Assembly: GCF_001855565.1 (NCBI RefSeq)
Contig: NZ_MKCR01000027.1
Span: 310,001 to 374,000, forward strand
From: Chromobacterium amazonense
GTDB taxonomy: Bacteria > Pseudomonadota > Gammaproteobacteria > Burkholderiales > Chromobacteriaceae
DNA: 64,000 nucleotides
Direction of reading: 5' to 3'
Positions 1 to 8,246 of the stretch are shown here, in pieces; within the stretch, counting starts at the first letter, position 1, and each line of letters starts with the position of its first letter. The translations under genes and the position numbers were made by a program. Under the pieces are notes generated by a model that ran no database searches, had not been told where the DNA came from, and saw nothing but the letters and a program-made list of their open reading frames with translations.

Positions 1-497
1 TCTTCCACCTTCTCCTTGCGCGCCGCGCACAGCAGGACTTCCATGTCGTCGATGCTGGATGGCGACGGTCCCAGCACCTGGTGGTCCAGATTCACTTCTT
101 CCAGCGGGAACGGAATGATCTGGTGGGCCTCGTTCTCGATGATCTCGTCCATGTCATCGATCTGGCTCACCGGCACCAGGATCTTCTTGTAGATGGCCAT
201 CGGCGTGGGGATGGCGATGGCCACGTTGCGAACCGGGCTGTCCAGCCGCCTCCAGGCGCGGCGTATGGTTTCGGCGATGCCTTCGACTTCCACCAGATTG
301 CCGTCGTTGACGGCTTCCTTGGGCAGCGGTTCGATCACGTACCGCTCCACCTGGCAGTTTCTGCCGTTGCGCGACAGCTCCACCAGCTTGATGGCCGTGT
401 TGCTGATGTCCAGACCCAGCCGCGGCGAATTGTGGGCTTTTCCCAATCCCAGCTGTTCGAGCCAGGGCAGCTCGAGCTTCAGTTTTTCGAATAACAT
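1..497 (-). CDS. pilM: Type IV pilus assembly protein PilM, N-terminal part (runs off the window)
   Basis: This is the first ~165 codons of an actin-like ATPase that sits in the cytoplasm at the base of the type IV pilus machine and binds the PilN tail. The translation starts MLFEKLKL at 497. It contains the PilM phosphate-1 type segment LGLDISNTAIKLVEL and the motif NEAHQIIPFPLEEVNLD, typical of the family. The gene is divergent from mrcA, the usual pilMNOPQ/ponA arrangement in beta- and gammaproteobacteria. The 3' end is missing only because the window ends. The identification rests on my own translation of the minus strand. Confidence 0.93.
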   Translation of the reverse strand, partial: MLFEKLKLELPWLEQLGLGKAHNSPRLGLDISNTAIKLVELSRNGRNCQVERYVIEPLPKEAVNDGNLVEVEGIAETIRRAWRRLDSPVRNVAIAIPTPMAIYKKILVPVSQIDDMDEIIENEAHQIIPFPLEEVNLDHQVLGPSPSSIDDMEVLLCAARKEKVE

Positions 498-551
498 CTT
501 CGCCTCAATCCGCTTCTCTGCAACAGAATTTCGAACTGTTGCCGCCATTGT

Positions 552-583
552 TTGTCTTGTTGGCATTCACAAGACGTTATAAT
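552..583 (+). promoter_or_regulatory. Putative sigma-70 promoter of mrcA
   Basis: A perfect TATAAT hexamer lies at 578-583, about 30 nt before the mrcA ATG. The -35 element is ambiguous: TTGTTG at 557-562 gives a 15-nt spacer and TTGTCT at 552-557 gives 20 nt. The pilM promoter should lie on the other strand of the same 115-bp gap. Confidence 0.45.
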
Positions 584-612
584 CCGCTTTCCAACGAAAG
601 CCCATCGTATAT

Positions 613-2970
613 ATGCTCAGACGATTTCTTGCAATCATGGCGGGTGTTTTTCTAGGCGGTGTGGTATTGCTGGCGGGCGCCGCAGCAATTGCCGTCATCA
701 TAACCTACCCCCGCTTGCAAAGCCTTGATGTAATCACGGATTACCGCCCGAAAATCCCGCTACGCGTGTATTCCTCCGATAGCCAGCTGCTGGGCGAGTT
801 CGGCGAGGAGCGGCGGTCGTTTTCCCGCATCCACGAAGTTCCGCAGCTGATGAAGCAGGCCGTGCTGGCCGCGGAAGATGAACGATTCTACCAGCACAGC
901 GGCATCGATTACCTAGGCATCCTGCGCGCGGCGGTCGGCAATATCGTGTCCGGCCACACGCGATCCGGCGCCAGCACCATCACCATGCAGGTGGCGCGCA
1001 ATTTCTTCCTGTCGAGCGAGAAGACCTTCACCCGCAAGTTCAACGAAGCGCTGCTGGCGTTCAAGATCGAGCACACGCTAAGCAAGGACCAGATTCTGGA
1101 GCTGTATTTCAACCAGATTTATCTGGGCCAGCGCGCCTATGGTTTCGGCGCTGCCGCTCAGGCTTATTACGGCAAGCCGCTGAATGAGCTCAGCATCGCC
1201 CAGATGGCGATGCTGGCCGGCCTGCCCAAGGCGCCGTCGGCCTACAACCCGGTGGTCAACCCGGACCGCGCCAAGCTGCGTCAGCAATACGTGCTGCGCC
1301 GCATGCGCGAGCTGAACTTCATCACCGAGGATCAGTACCAAGAAGCGCTGAACGAGCCGCTGAAGCTGGCCAGCCAGGCTGCCGATACCAGTCAGCCCGG
1401 CCAGTATGTTGCGGAAATGGTACGTCAGGCCATGTACGAGCGGTACAAGGAAGCCGCGTACACAGAAGGCTTCAAGGTTTACACCTCCATCGACAGCCGC
1501 CACCAGCAGTGGGCGTATGACGCGCTGCGCGCCGGCCTGACCGATTACGACCGCAAGACCGGCTATCGCGGCCCGGAAAGCTATCTGGACTTGCCCTCCG
1601 GCAGCGGAGAGGACCTGACCGAAGCGCTGGACGAGGCGATGGGCGACCTGCGCGACAGCGGCGGCATGCTGCCGGCCATCGTGCTGTCGGCCAGCCCGAG
1701 CGAGGTGCAGGCCTATATGCGCGGCGGCAAGACCGCGGTGATCAAGGGCGCGGGGCTGGATTTCGCCCGCCGCGGCCTGAGCGCCAAGGCTTCCGCGCAG
1801 CAGCAGATCCGGCGCGGCGCGGTGATCCGCGTGCAAGCCAATCCCAAGGGTTACTGGGAAATCGTGCAGATGCCGGAAGTGGAAGGCGCCTTCGTGTCGC
1901 TGGATACCCGCACCGGCGCCATCAAGTCGCTGGTGGGCGGCTTCGATTTCAACCGCCGCAGCTTCAATCACGTGACCCAGGCCTGGCGTCAGCCCGGCTC
2001 CTCGTTCAAACCGTTTATCTATTCGGCCGGCATCGAGCGCGGCATCACGCCGTCCACCATGATCAACGACGCGCCGCTGTCGGTGCCTGGCGTCAATGGC
2101 CAGATGTGGGAGCCGAAGAACGATGACGGCAAGTTTTCCGGCCTCATCACCTTGCGCCAGGGCCTGACTCGCTCCAAGAACCTGGTGTCGGTGCGCGTGT
2201 TGATGGCTATCGGCACCGATTACGCCCAGCAGTACATCCAGCGCTTCGGCTTCTCGCCCAAGCAGCACCCGGCTTATCTGCCGATGGCGCTGGGCGCAGG
2301 CTCGGTGACGCCGCTGCAGATGGCGGAGGGGTATTCCGTGTTCGCCAACGGCGGCTACCGCACCAAGGCCTACTTCATCGACCGCATCGAAGACCAGTCC
2401 GGCCGCGTGCTGGCCAAGACAGTGCCCACCGTGGCCGGCCAGAACGCGCAGCAGGCGATCGATCCGCGCAACGCCTTCATCATGCGCTCCATGATGGGCG
2501 ACGTGGTGCGCTACGGCACCGGCTTCCGCGCCATGAGCCTCGGCCGCACCGACCTCGCCGGCAAAACCGGCACTACCTCGGATTGGAAGGACGCCTGGTT
2601 CGTCGGCTTCAATCCCAATCTGGTGGCGGCCACCTGGGTGGGCTTCGACCAGCCGCGCTCGCTGGGCCGTTACGGCTACGGCGGCACAGCCGCGCTGCCC
2701 ATCTGGATCAACTACATGGGCAATGCGCTCAAGGGCCAGCCGGAAGTGGAGCTGCCGGTGCCGCAGGGCATCGTGGTGAAGCCGGGCGCCGGCCAGCGCG
2801 GCGGCGACGAGTATTACTACGAAGAATTCCAGAAGACCAATCCGGAACTGCGCATCGACAACAGCGGCTCCGTGCCGGGCGGCGACGTCGACGCCAGCGC
2901 GCCGGCGGACGACGGCAGCAAGCCGGCCGCGCAGGACGCGGTGGAGAACGTCAAAGACCAGCTGTTCTGA
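613..2970 (+). CDS. mrcA: Penicillin-binding protein 1A, bifunctional peptidoglycan glycosyltransferase/transpeptidase
   Basis: Class A penicillin-binding protein of 785 aa that polymerises glycan strands and cross-links stem peptides on the periplasmic face of the inner membrane. An N-terminal membrane anchor spans about residues 5-30. The GT51 domain follows, with the catalytic-Glu motif EDERFYQHSG near residue 87 and TITMQVARNFF. The transpeptidase has the SxxK motif in PGSSFKP (~462), the SxN-type triad in RSKN, and KTGTT (~650). The C-terminal tail is acidic and low complexity. Length and motif order are those of the family (E. coli MrcA is about 850 aa). A strong terminator follows at 2993. 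Confidence 0.96.
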   Translation: MLRRFLAIMAGVFLGGVVLLAGAAAIAVIITYPRLQSLDVITDYRPKIPLRVYSSDSQLLGEFGEERRSFSRIHEVPQLMKQAVLAAEDERFYQHSGIDYLGILRAAVGNIVSGHTRSGASTITMQVARNFFLSSEKTFTRKFNEALLAFKIEHTLSKDQILELYFNQIYLGQRAYGFGAAAQAYYGKPLNELSIAQMAMLAGLPKAPSAYNPVVNPDRAKLRQQYVLRRMRELNFITEDQYQEALNEPLKLASQAADTSQPGQYVAEMVRQAMYERYKEAAYTEGFKVYTSIDSRHQQWAYDALRAGLTDYDRKTGYRGPESYLDLPSGSGEDLTEALDEAMGDLRDSGGMLPAIVLSASPSEVQAYMRGGKTAVIKGAGLDFARRGLSAKASAQQQIRRGAVIRVQANPKGYWEIVQMPEVEGAFVSLDTRTGAIKSLVGGFDFNRRSFNHVTQAWRQPGSSFKPFIYSAGIERGITPSTMINDAPLSVPGVNGQMWEPKNDDGKFSGLITLRQGLTRSKNLVSVRVLMAIGTDYAQQYIQRFGFSPKQHPAYLPMALGAGSVTPLQMAEGYSVFANGGYRTKAYFIDRIEDQSGRVLAKTVPTVAGQNAQQAIDPRNAFIMRSMMGDVVRYGTGFRAMSLGRTDLAGKTGTTSDWKDAWFVGFNPNLVAATWVGFDQPRSLGRYGYGGTAALPIWINYMGNALKGQPEVELPVPQGIVVKPGAGQRGGDEYYYEEFQKTNPELRIDNSGSVPGGDVDASAPADDGSKPAAQDAVENVKDQLF

Positions 2971-2992
2971 TCGGCTTCCGGTCCATGCGCCC

Positions 2993-3025
2993 GCCCCGAC
3001 GGCATTCGCCGCCGGGGCTTTTTTG
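2993..3025 (+). terminator. Rho-independent terminator of mrcA
   Basis: GC-rich hairpin (GCCCCG and CGGGGC arms plus inner GGC/GCC pairs around ATTC) followed by six T. Confidence 0.85.
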
Positions 3026-3081
3026 TGCGCGCCGGCCAAGATGGGCATAATCGAAGCATTTGGCATGGCAAGGAGGCCGCC

Positions 3082-3813
3082 ATGAAAATCGCGCAACTGA
3101 CCGATATCCACCTGTTTGCCAGCCCGCAGGGCAGGCTGATGGGCGTGGACACCTATGCGGCGCTGCGCAAAGTGCTGGCATCGGTGCGGGAGCAGCATGC
3201 CGACGCGGTGTTCTTGACCGGCGACATCTCGCAGGACGAGTCCGAGGCGTCGTACCGGCTGTGCGCCGAGGCGCTGGCCGGATTGGGGCTGCCGGTGCAC
3301 TGGATCGCCGGCAATCACGATAAGCCGGCTACGGCCGCCCGGGTGTTCGCCGAGTACGACTTCATGCATCCGCTGGATACGCTCAGGCTGGGCGGCTGGA
3401 CTTTTCTCGGCGTCGATTGCTGCGTGGCGGGACACGACGAAGGCCGCATCGACGACGCCAGCCTGGCCGCGTTGCGGAGCCGGCTGGCGCGAGTGGACGA
3501 TGGCCCGGCGGCCGTGGTGCTGCACCACCATCCGCTGGCGGTGGGCACGCCGCTGCTGGACGACTGCATGCTGATGGACGGCGGGCGGCTGTGGGCCATG
3601 TTGGCGCAAGCCGAGCGCGCCAGGCTGGCGATCTGCGGCCATGTTCACGGCGACCATCGCATCGTGCGCGATGGCCGCGTGCTGGAAGTGTGCCCGGCCA
3701 CCTGCTTCCAGTGGATCAAGGGCACGCGCGAGGCGGCTATCGAAAACCGCCAGGGCTACCGCCTGTTCCGTTTCCTGCGCGATCATTACGAGGCGAAAAC
3801 CCTGTTCTTGTGA
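3082..3813 (+). CDS. cpdA: CpdA-like 3',5'-cyclic-nucleotide phosphodiesterase (class III metallophosphoesterase)
   Basis: A 243-aa metallophosphoesterase, close in size to CpdA (about 275 aa), which hydrolyses cAMP and so damps CRP signalling. The metal-binding motifs are in order: DIHLF near the N terminus, GDISQDE, GNHDKP, HHHPLAVG and GHVHGDHR. I chose ATG 3082 because AAGGAGG lies 7 nt upstream and the family signature (MKIAQLTDIH) begins there; in-frame upstream codons have no ribosome site. It follows the mrcA terminator, so it has its own promoter. Substrate is inferred from family resemblance; other small phosphoesterases share these motifs. Confidence 0.85.
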   Translation: MKIAQLTDIHLFASPQGRLMGVDTYAALRKVLASVREQHADAVFLTGDISQDESEASYRLCAEALAGLGLPVHWIAGNHDKPATAARVFAEYDFMHPLDTLRLGGWTFLGVDCCVAGHDEGRIDDASLAALRSRLARVDDGPAAVVLHHHPLAVGTPLLDDCMLMDGGRLWAMLAQAERARLAICGHVHGDHRIVRDGRVLEVCPATCFQWIKGTREAAIENRQGYRLFRFLRDHYEAKTLFL

Positions 3814-3917
3814 TCAGCCGCAGGCTTGGCCGCAAGCGGGGTCAGGGTTTATAGTCTGGCATCCTGAGTCGATGCCGCCGCGACGGCATCGCCTTGATGC
3901 AAGTTCAAGGAGAGCGG

Positions 3918-4838
3918 ATGCCTTATTTCAAGTTGACCATTGTCGCCATTTTCATTCTGTCCACTGCCTACGTGCACCTGCGCGGCCGGGTGCGGCTGGG
4001 CTTCTGGCGCCAGTTGAGCGACCACTCCACCATCATGGCGCCGATCAACTGCTTCATGTACCTGTTCTCCAAAGTGCCGCCCAGGCCCTATCTGCCGGTT
4101 GAGCGCTTCCCGGAGCTGCAGGCGCTGACGGCCAACTGGGAAAAAATCCGCGAGGAAGCGGCCGCGCTGTACGACCAGGGCAATATCAAAGCCTCGGACA
4201 AATACGACGACCTGGGCTTCAACTCCTTCTTCAAAACCGGCTGGAAACGCTTCTACCTCAAGTGGTATGGCCAGGATCACGCCTCGGCCCAGACGCTGTG
4301 CCCGTACACCACCCAGCTGCTGAAGCAGTTCCCCAATATCAAGGCCGCCATGTTCACCGCCTTGCCGCCCGGCAGCCGCCTGGTGCGCCACCGCGACCCG
4401 TTCGCCGGCTCCGTGCGCTATCACCTGGGCCTGATCACGCCGAATGACGACGGGTGCTACATCGATGTAGACGGGCAGAAATACAGCTGGCGCGATGGCG
4501 AGGCGGTGATCTTCGACGAAACCTATCTGCACTACGCCGAGAACACCACGGACCAGAACCGCATCATCCTGTTCTGCGATATCGAACGCCCGATGTGGTT
4601 CGCCCCGGCGCGCTGGATCAACCGCATCGTCAGCCGCGTGCTGGTGGGCGCGGCCAATTCCCCCAATCAGGAAGGCGACCGCACCGGCGGCCTCAACCGA
4701 GCCTTCCGCTACATCCAGCAGGTGCGCCTGTTCGGCAAAAAGATCAAGGCGCAGAGCCGCTTTGCGTACTACTTGCTGAAATGGCTGCTGCTGGGAGGCC
4801 CCATCGTGCTATGGCTATTCTGGGGCGCGTGGCGCTGA
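3918..4838 (+). CDS. lpxO: LpxO-type lipid A hydroxylase (aspartyl/asparaginyl beta-hydroxylase family)
   Basis: 306-aa Fe(II)/2-oxoglutarate dioxygenase of the LpxO type, which hydroxylates a secondary acyl chain of lipid A at the inner membrane. An N-terminal hydrophobic helix begins MPYFKLTIVAIF and a second hydrophobic segment closes the protein. The iron site is visible as HRDPFAGSVRYHLGL (HxD) and the distal His in LHYAEN, followed by the 2-oxoglutarate-binding region NRIILFCD. ATG 3918 has an AAGGAG site 8 nt upstream. It stands alone and ends in a strong terminator. It forms the last core gene before the accessory block. Confidence 0.9.
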   Translation: MPYFKLTIVAIFILSTAYVHLRGRVRLGFWRQLSDHSTIMAPINCFMYLFSKVPPRPYLPVERFPELQALTANWEKIREEAAALYDQGNIKASDKYDDLGFNSFFKTGWKRFYLKWYGQDHASAQTLCPYTTQLLKQFPNIKAAMFTALPPGSRLVRHRDPFAGSVRYHLGLITPNDDGCYIDVDGQKYSWRDGEAVIFDETYLHYAENTTDQNRIILFCDIERPMWFAPARWINRIVSRVLVGAANSPNQEGDRTGGLNRAFRYIQQVRLFGKKIKAQSRFAYYLLKWLLLGGPIVLWLFWGAWR

Positions 4839-4857
4839 GTCTGCCGCGCAGTCATGG

Positions 4858-4889
4858 AAAACCGCATGTCGAGAGGCATGCGGTTTTTT
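4858..4889 (+). terminator. Rho-independent terminator of lpxO
   Basis: Perfect AACCGCATG/CATGCGGTT stem with an 8-nt loop and a T6 run. Confidence 0.88.
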
Positions 4890-4929
4890 GTTGCGCCGCC
4901 AGCCTGCGCGGGCTGTTGCCGTCCTGCGC

Positions 4930-5085
4930 CCCGGGGCTGGAAAGCGGCCGAGCTGGATGGCGTCGCACACCGACGAGTGGGACAGGCCGCAAGTGGAGAT
5001 GGCTTCTGGCAAGCGCATAAAGCGCAACGGCTGGGCGTGAGCGAATGGGCAATGGCGGTCATTGGATTTGTCCTTATCGTTTGAA
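4930..5085 (-). pseudogene. Relic of an AlpA-family regulator/excisionase gene
   Basis: The minus strand reads NDKDK... then QPLRFMRLPEAISTCGLSHS and SVCDAIQLGRFPAP. It is collinear with the intact alpA gene at 13116-13334, and the DNA similarity includes the ribosome-binding region (TGTCCTTATCGTTT). One base is missing early in the frame (CTCACC becomes CTCAC), which breaks the reading frame after about seven codons. Similarity stops after FPAP, so the C-terminal half is gone. The similarity on the other side runs up to the edge of the IS at 5095. It is the remnant of an older copy of the same kind of island. Confidence 0.8.
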
Positions 5086-5094
5086 CTGAATAGC

Positions 5095-6130
5095 GGCGCT
5101 GTTGCACAAATCCTCCCCCAGCGCGGCTTGGTAAGATAGTGGCATGGCCAAGCCCCCTCCGAAACGCTACCGAACCACCAACTGGAAAGCCTACAACCGA
5201 GCCCTGATCCAGCGCGGCTCCCTGTCCGTCTGGCTGGACACAAGCATGTCATGGCGGGCAACTCCTCGGGGCAAGCGTGGACGGACGCAGACCTATAGCG
5301 ATACCGCTATTCAATTCTGCCTGACCATTAAGAACCTGTTTGGACTAGCGTTGCGGCAGACCATCGGCTTCATCCAAAGCCTGATCCAGTTGGCGGGTCT
5401 GGACTGGAGCGTCCCAGATTACAGCACGCTATCCAGGCGGCAGCAGACGCTGCAGGTCAAAATTCCCTACCAGAAAAGCTCAGGCGCGCTGCATCTGCTG
5501 GTCGATAGCACCGGCATCAAAATGCTGGGCGAAGGTGAATGGAAAACCAAGAAACATGGCGCGGAATATCGCCGGCAATGGCGTAAGGTGCATCTGGGCA
5601 TCGATGCGGAAACCCTGCAAATCCGCGCCATCGAGGTAACCGACAACCGCCAGAGCGATGCGCAAATGCGACCTTCGCTATTGACGCAAATCCCGGCTGA
5701 TGAGCCGATAGGCTGCGTGAGCGGCGATGGGGCTTTTGATACCAAGGCGTGCCATGAGGCGATTGCCGCGCGGGGCGCGATCGGGTGCATTCCGAGCCGC
5801 AAGAATGCGAGACCGTGGAAAGGAAGTGTGCTGGGAGTGCTGGCGCGGAATGAGATTCTGCGGACCACCAAGCGACTAGGCCGGGCGATCTGGAAGCGTT
5901 GGAGCGGCTACCATCGCCGCCGCTTGGTGGAAACCAAGATGTATTGCTTTAAACGGCTAGGCGAGAGGGTGATGGCCCGGCGTTTCGATGGTCAAGTGGC
6001 AGAGCTGCAGGTACGTGCTGCCATCTTGAACCGCTTCAGCATGCTGGGCCGGCCGTGCACGGTGCCGGTGGCGTAAATCCGCTTGGGGAAAGGGGAAACT
6101 CGCCCTGTTCAGGATTTGTGCAACAGCGCC
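5095..6130 (+). mobile_element. IS5-family (IS903-type) insertion sequence, about 1.04 kb
   Basis: Bounded by perfect 19-bp inverted repeats: GGCGCTGTTGCACAAATCC at 5095-5113 and its complement at 6112-6130. These resemble the IS903 terminus (GGCTTTGTTGAATAAATC). One transposase gene lies inside. IS903 normally makes a 9-bp target duplication. Here the flanking nonamers (CTGAATAGC left, CATTCGTGG right) do not match, and the two flanks belong to different genes (alpA relic, integrase relic). This indicates a deletion or recombination at the element after insertion. Confidence 0.9.
5144..6076 (+). CDS. IS903-type transposase
   Basis: 310-aa DDE transposase of the IS5 family, close to the 307 aa of IS903. 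The first catalytic Asp is in LLVDSTGIKM, the second in GDGAFDTKACHEA, and the Glu region is the Y-(2)-R-(3)-E-(6)-K signature in YHRRRLVETKMYCFKR. The frame is intact, so the element may still be mobile. It occupies nearly all of the space between the terminal repeats. Confidence 0.92.
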   Translation: MAKPPPKRYRTTNWKAYNRALIQRGSLSVWLDTSMSWRATPRGKRGRTQTYSDTAIQFCLTIKNLFGLALRQTIGFIQSLIQLAGLDWSVPDYSTLSRRQQTLQVKIPYQKSSGALHLLVDSTGIKMLGEGEWKTKKHGAEYRRQWRKVHLGIDAETLQIRAIEVTDNRQSDAQMRPSLLTQIPADEPIGCVSGDGAFDTKACHEAIAARGAIGCIPSRKNARPWKGSVLGVLARNEILRTTKRLGRAIWKRWSGYHRRRLVETKMYCFKRLGERVMARRFDGQVAELQVRAAILNRFSMLGRPCTVPVA

Positions 6131-6480
6131 CATTCGTGGCTTTCTCTTTCATGCCACTCCAGCGCGATGGCTTCAAAGGTATTGGCCGTCGCGGCTTGTT
6201 TCAGCACCTTTTCCAGCTTGCGCTGTTCTGAAGGGTCTTCGCCATTGGCCAGCCGCCGGCGGGCGTCGTCTCGCTTGAGGCGGGCTTCCTTTAGTGTGGT
6301 CTCCGGGTAGACGCCCAGGGCCAGGCGCTTTTCTTGGGCGTTGAAGCGGTACTTCAGTCGCCAGTACTTGGAACCATTGGGCATGATTTCCAGGTACATG
6401 CCTTTTTCGTCGGACAGGCGAAGCGGCTTGCCGTCTTCTCTTGGTTTGGCCGTCTTGCAGGCGCTATCGGTCAGGGGCAT
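6131..6480 (-). pseudogene. 5' fragment of a P4-type integrase, truncated by the IS
   Basis: The minus-strand frame begins MPLTDSACKTAKPREDGK at 6480 and is nearly identical for about 116 residues to the N terminus (DUF4102 arm-binding domain and start of the core-binding domain) of the intact integrase at 15328-16539. It stops at the right inverted repeat of the IS903-type element. The catalytic domain is absent from the window. The upstream region, with arm-type repeats and the att-like sequence, is retained. It is the integrase of the older, tRNA-distal island. Confidence 0.92.
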
Positions 6481-6500
6481 GGGGTGTTCTCGGGTGCATT

Positions 6501-6560
6501 TGGGGGCATCGAAATGTGCCCCCTTTGTAGATGCCCCCAAGTATGCCCCCATGTGCCCCC
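6501..6560. repeat. Cluster of TGCCCCC repeats upstream of the truncated integrase (putative arm-type integrase sites)
   Basis: Five copies of TGCCCCC (one inverted, TGGGGGCA at 6501) lie in 60 bp just upstream of the integrase start. The same cluster occurs upstream of the intact integrase at 16561-16618. Two more copies are at 6738-6758, beyond the att-like core. Spacing on both sides of a core is the layout expected of integrase arm sites. The binding role is inference. Confidence 0.6.
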
Positions 6561-6596
6561 GGCTTTCAATGGAACTATTCGGATGGCTTTGGACGT

Positions 6597-6685
6597 AAAA
6601 AAACCCGCAAATCCTTATTTGGCGCGGGTTTGTGGACTTTCTTGGACTGCTTTGGAAGTGTGGGTGGCCCGACAGGGATTGGATT
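6597..6685. other. Left att-like copy of the tRNA-Arg 3' region (boundary between the two islands)
   Basis: This stretch repeats 16657-16745: the AAACCCGC...GCGGGTTT hairpin, GGACTGCTTTGGAAGTGTG, GTGGC and a degenerate CCGACAGG-GATT that corresponds to the T-arm and acceptor end of tRNA-Arg(CCT). It no longer encodes tRNA sequence accurately. It is best read as the attachment remnant shared by the integrase-proximal end of island 1 and the distal end of island 2. Confidence 0.6.
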
Positions 6686-6737
6686 TGGCATGTATCTATT
6701 TGATTTTTAATAAATATATTTCAATTTTTTGTGGCTG

Positions 6738-6758
6738 ATGCCCCCGGTTGTGCCCCCA
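6738..6758. repeat. Two further TGCCCCC copies on the other side of the att-like core
   Basis: GATGCCCCC and GTGCCCCC lie 55-80 bp right of the att-like sequence, and no integrase gene adjoins them. They are what one would expect from the opposite attachment arm contributed by the distal end of island 2. Confidence 0.45.
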
Positions 6759-6812
6759 ATTGCAAATTCTAACGATGAGAATCATGTTTCTTATCGAACT
6801 ACATGGCAATAA

Positions 6813-6923
6813 GAGTGGCTAACAAAATTCCTGATGCGGCGTTGCGCCGACTTGCCGTACTCAAGTACTGCCTGCGTCGGCGCGCCTTGCCTCAGTCGTG
6901 AAACTGATTTTTGTTAGCCGCTC
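6813..6923. repeat. Small palindromic MITE-like element (111 bp)
   Basis: Terminal inverted repeats are GGCTAACAAAAT at the left end and ATTTTTGTTAGCC at the right end, extended by GAG/CTC. Inside is a second palindrome, GCGCCGAC...GTCGGCGC, around CGTACT-CA-AGTACTG. It has no coding capacity. The structure fits a non-autonomous transposable element. No flanking duplication is evident to me. Confidence 0.6.
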
Positions 6924-6978
6924 TAAGGTGTACATCTAAGATTTTTTGTGATGCTACCGTCAGTGCGGGTCATTTAGA

Positions 6979-7803
6979 TTAAATTACCTTGTTCATGTCT
7001 AATACACATCCAGCTTCTCGCATTTCTCTAGCAACATGCATGCGCCAAGCACCGTTACTATCAAGTGGTATATAAACTATGCCGTTAATGTCATTTGGAG
7101 TTTCAATATCCCCCTTAACTAAGGCGCATACTTTATTGCGCCCTATTTTCCCAATCAAATAGCCATGTTCGAAGACAACATTTTGCCTTGCACGTGGTTT
7201 ATTCTCCATTTCACCTGCCAAGCCCCCAGTATCACATGGGGTGTACAAGACGATCGCAAAACTCACATTTGTATATTCTTCTATTTTCTCAATTATTGTT
7301 TTTCCAGAGCTAGCTTGCTCATGAAGAATTATTGCGTCAAAGCCAAGTCTTTCAATAAATCGAGCAATATCAGTTTTTGCATGATTATCCCGGCCATGTA
7401 CTATGAAGACCTTGTTCTTCTCCTCTACTAGTGAGTGCGGCTCATGATCGTTTGCCTTTAAGATGGATCCGGATGATAAAAGAATTTTTTTGGTAATGTC
7501 TTCAACGTATGAATCACTCTTTAAAATATCCGCTTTTGTATAAAAGTAAAATATATTAGGAGATAGTTTGCTTTGTGCTATAGAGCATAACTCATCCAGT
7601 GTTTTTTCAGAGGACTTTATCTTTAAAGACCTAATTTTTTTAAATTCAATATGAGATCCGTCAATATATATTTTTCCTTCCTTTTGATATGGATGAACAA
7701 CTAATTCCTTAATTTCTTCTAGGTCTGTGCAGTCGAATTCATAAAATAACTCATATTCGCCTTTTGTTTTTTCAGTAGTTTCTGCTATAACATGATAGTA
7801 CAT
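6979..7803 (-). CDS. TIR-like domain protein (PF10137 type), putative defence effector
   Basis: 274-aa protein. Residues ~1-130 are an unassigned N-terminal domain. Residues ~135-265 match the TIR-like nucleotide-binding fold found in CBASS/Pycsar effectors: KVFIVHGRD, then IILHEQASSGKTIIEKIE, FAIVLYTPCDTGG, and ARQNVVFEHGYLIGKIGR, which holds the predicted catalytic Glu for NAD+ cleavage. No cyclase, sensor or Thoeris partner is next to it. The gene is strikingly AT-rich against its neighbours, as expected of transferred DNA. An AGGGG site precedes ATG 7803. NADase activity and a defence role are inferred from the family. Confidence 0.75.
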   Translation of the reverse strand: MYYHVIAETTEKTKGEYELFYEFDCTDLEEIKELVVHPYQKEGKIYIDGSHIEFKKIRSLKIKSSEKTLDELCSIAQSKLSPNIFYFYTKADILKSDSYVEDITKKILLSSGSILKANDHEPHSLVEEKNKVFIVHGRDNHAKTDIARFIERLGFDAIILHEQASSGKTIIEKIEEYTNVSFAIVLYTPCDTGGLAGEMENKPRARQNVVFEHGYLIGKIGRNKVCALVKGDIETPNDINGIVYIPLDSNGAWRMHVAREMREAGCVLDMNKVI

Positions 7804-8246
7804 AATTAACCCCTATTTAGCTTTGCTTTGTTTGTCTTGATTAATGTCGCTGCTATGTCTTCATGTCATGATTTTGAGCTAATTAATTAACTTTATTTAT
7901 TGATTTGGCTTTGCTAAGTCATAATCAGCGTGACTGAAGATATTTTAAATTGGTTGAATATATTAAGCTGCTCCCCATCGTTCGAGCCTTTGGCGGCAAT
8001 CTGCTGCAGGGAGGCGTGCATTGTTATCAAGCATTGTTTGTAAAGCAATGGCCGCTCTGTCAGGTTGTATTACATTGTGATTTATCATCTGATCCAATAG
8101 CCACAGTACTCCATGTACTTGAACATGCTCCTGTCTTGCTAGTTTTCGTAACTGCCCATCACCAGTCAAAAGAGGGAGCTGTCTTGTTTTTGCTAAAAAA
8201 TAGCAAGACATGTCTGCAAGAGACGGATTATTGTGTTGGTGGCTAA

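Noticed and set aside
1078-3786. A 902-codon open frame on the minus strand opposite mrcA and cpdA
   Set aside because: It is a shadow of GC-rich coding DNA: it runs across two real genes and a terminator, is His/Gln/Arg/Val-rich and has no domain.
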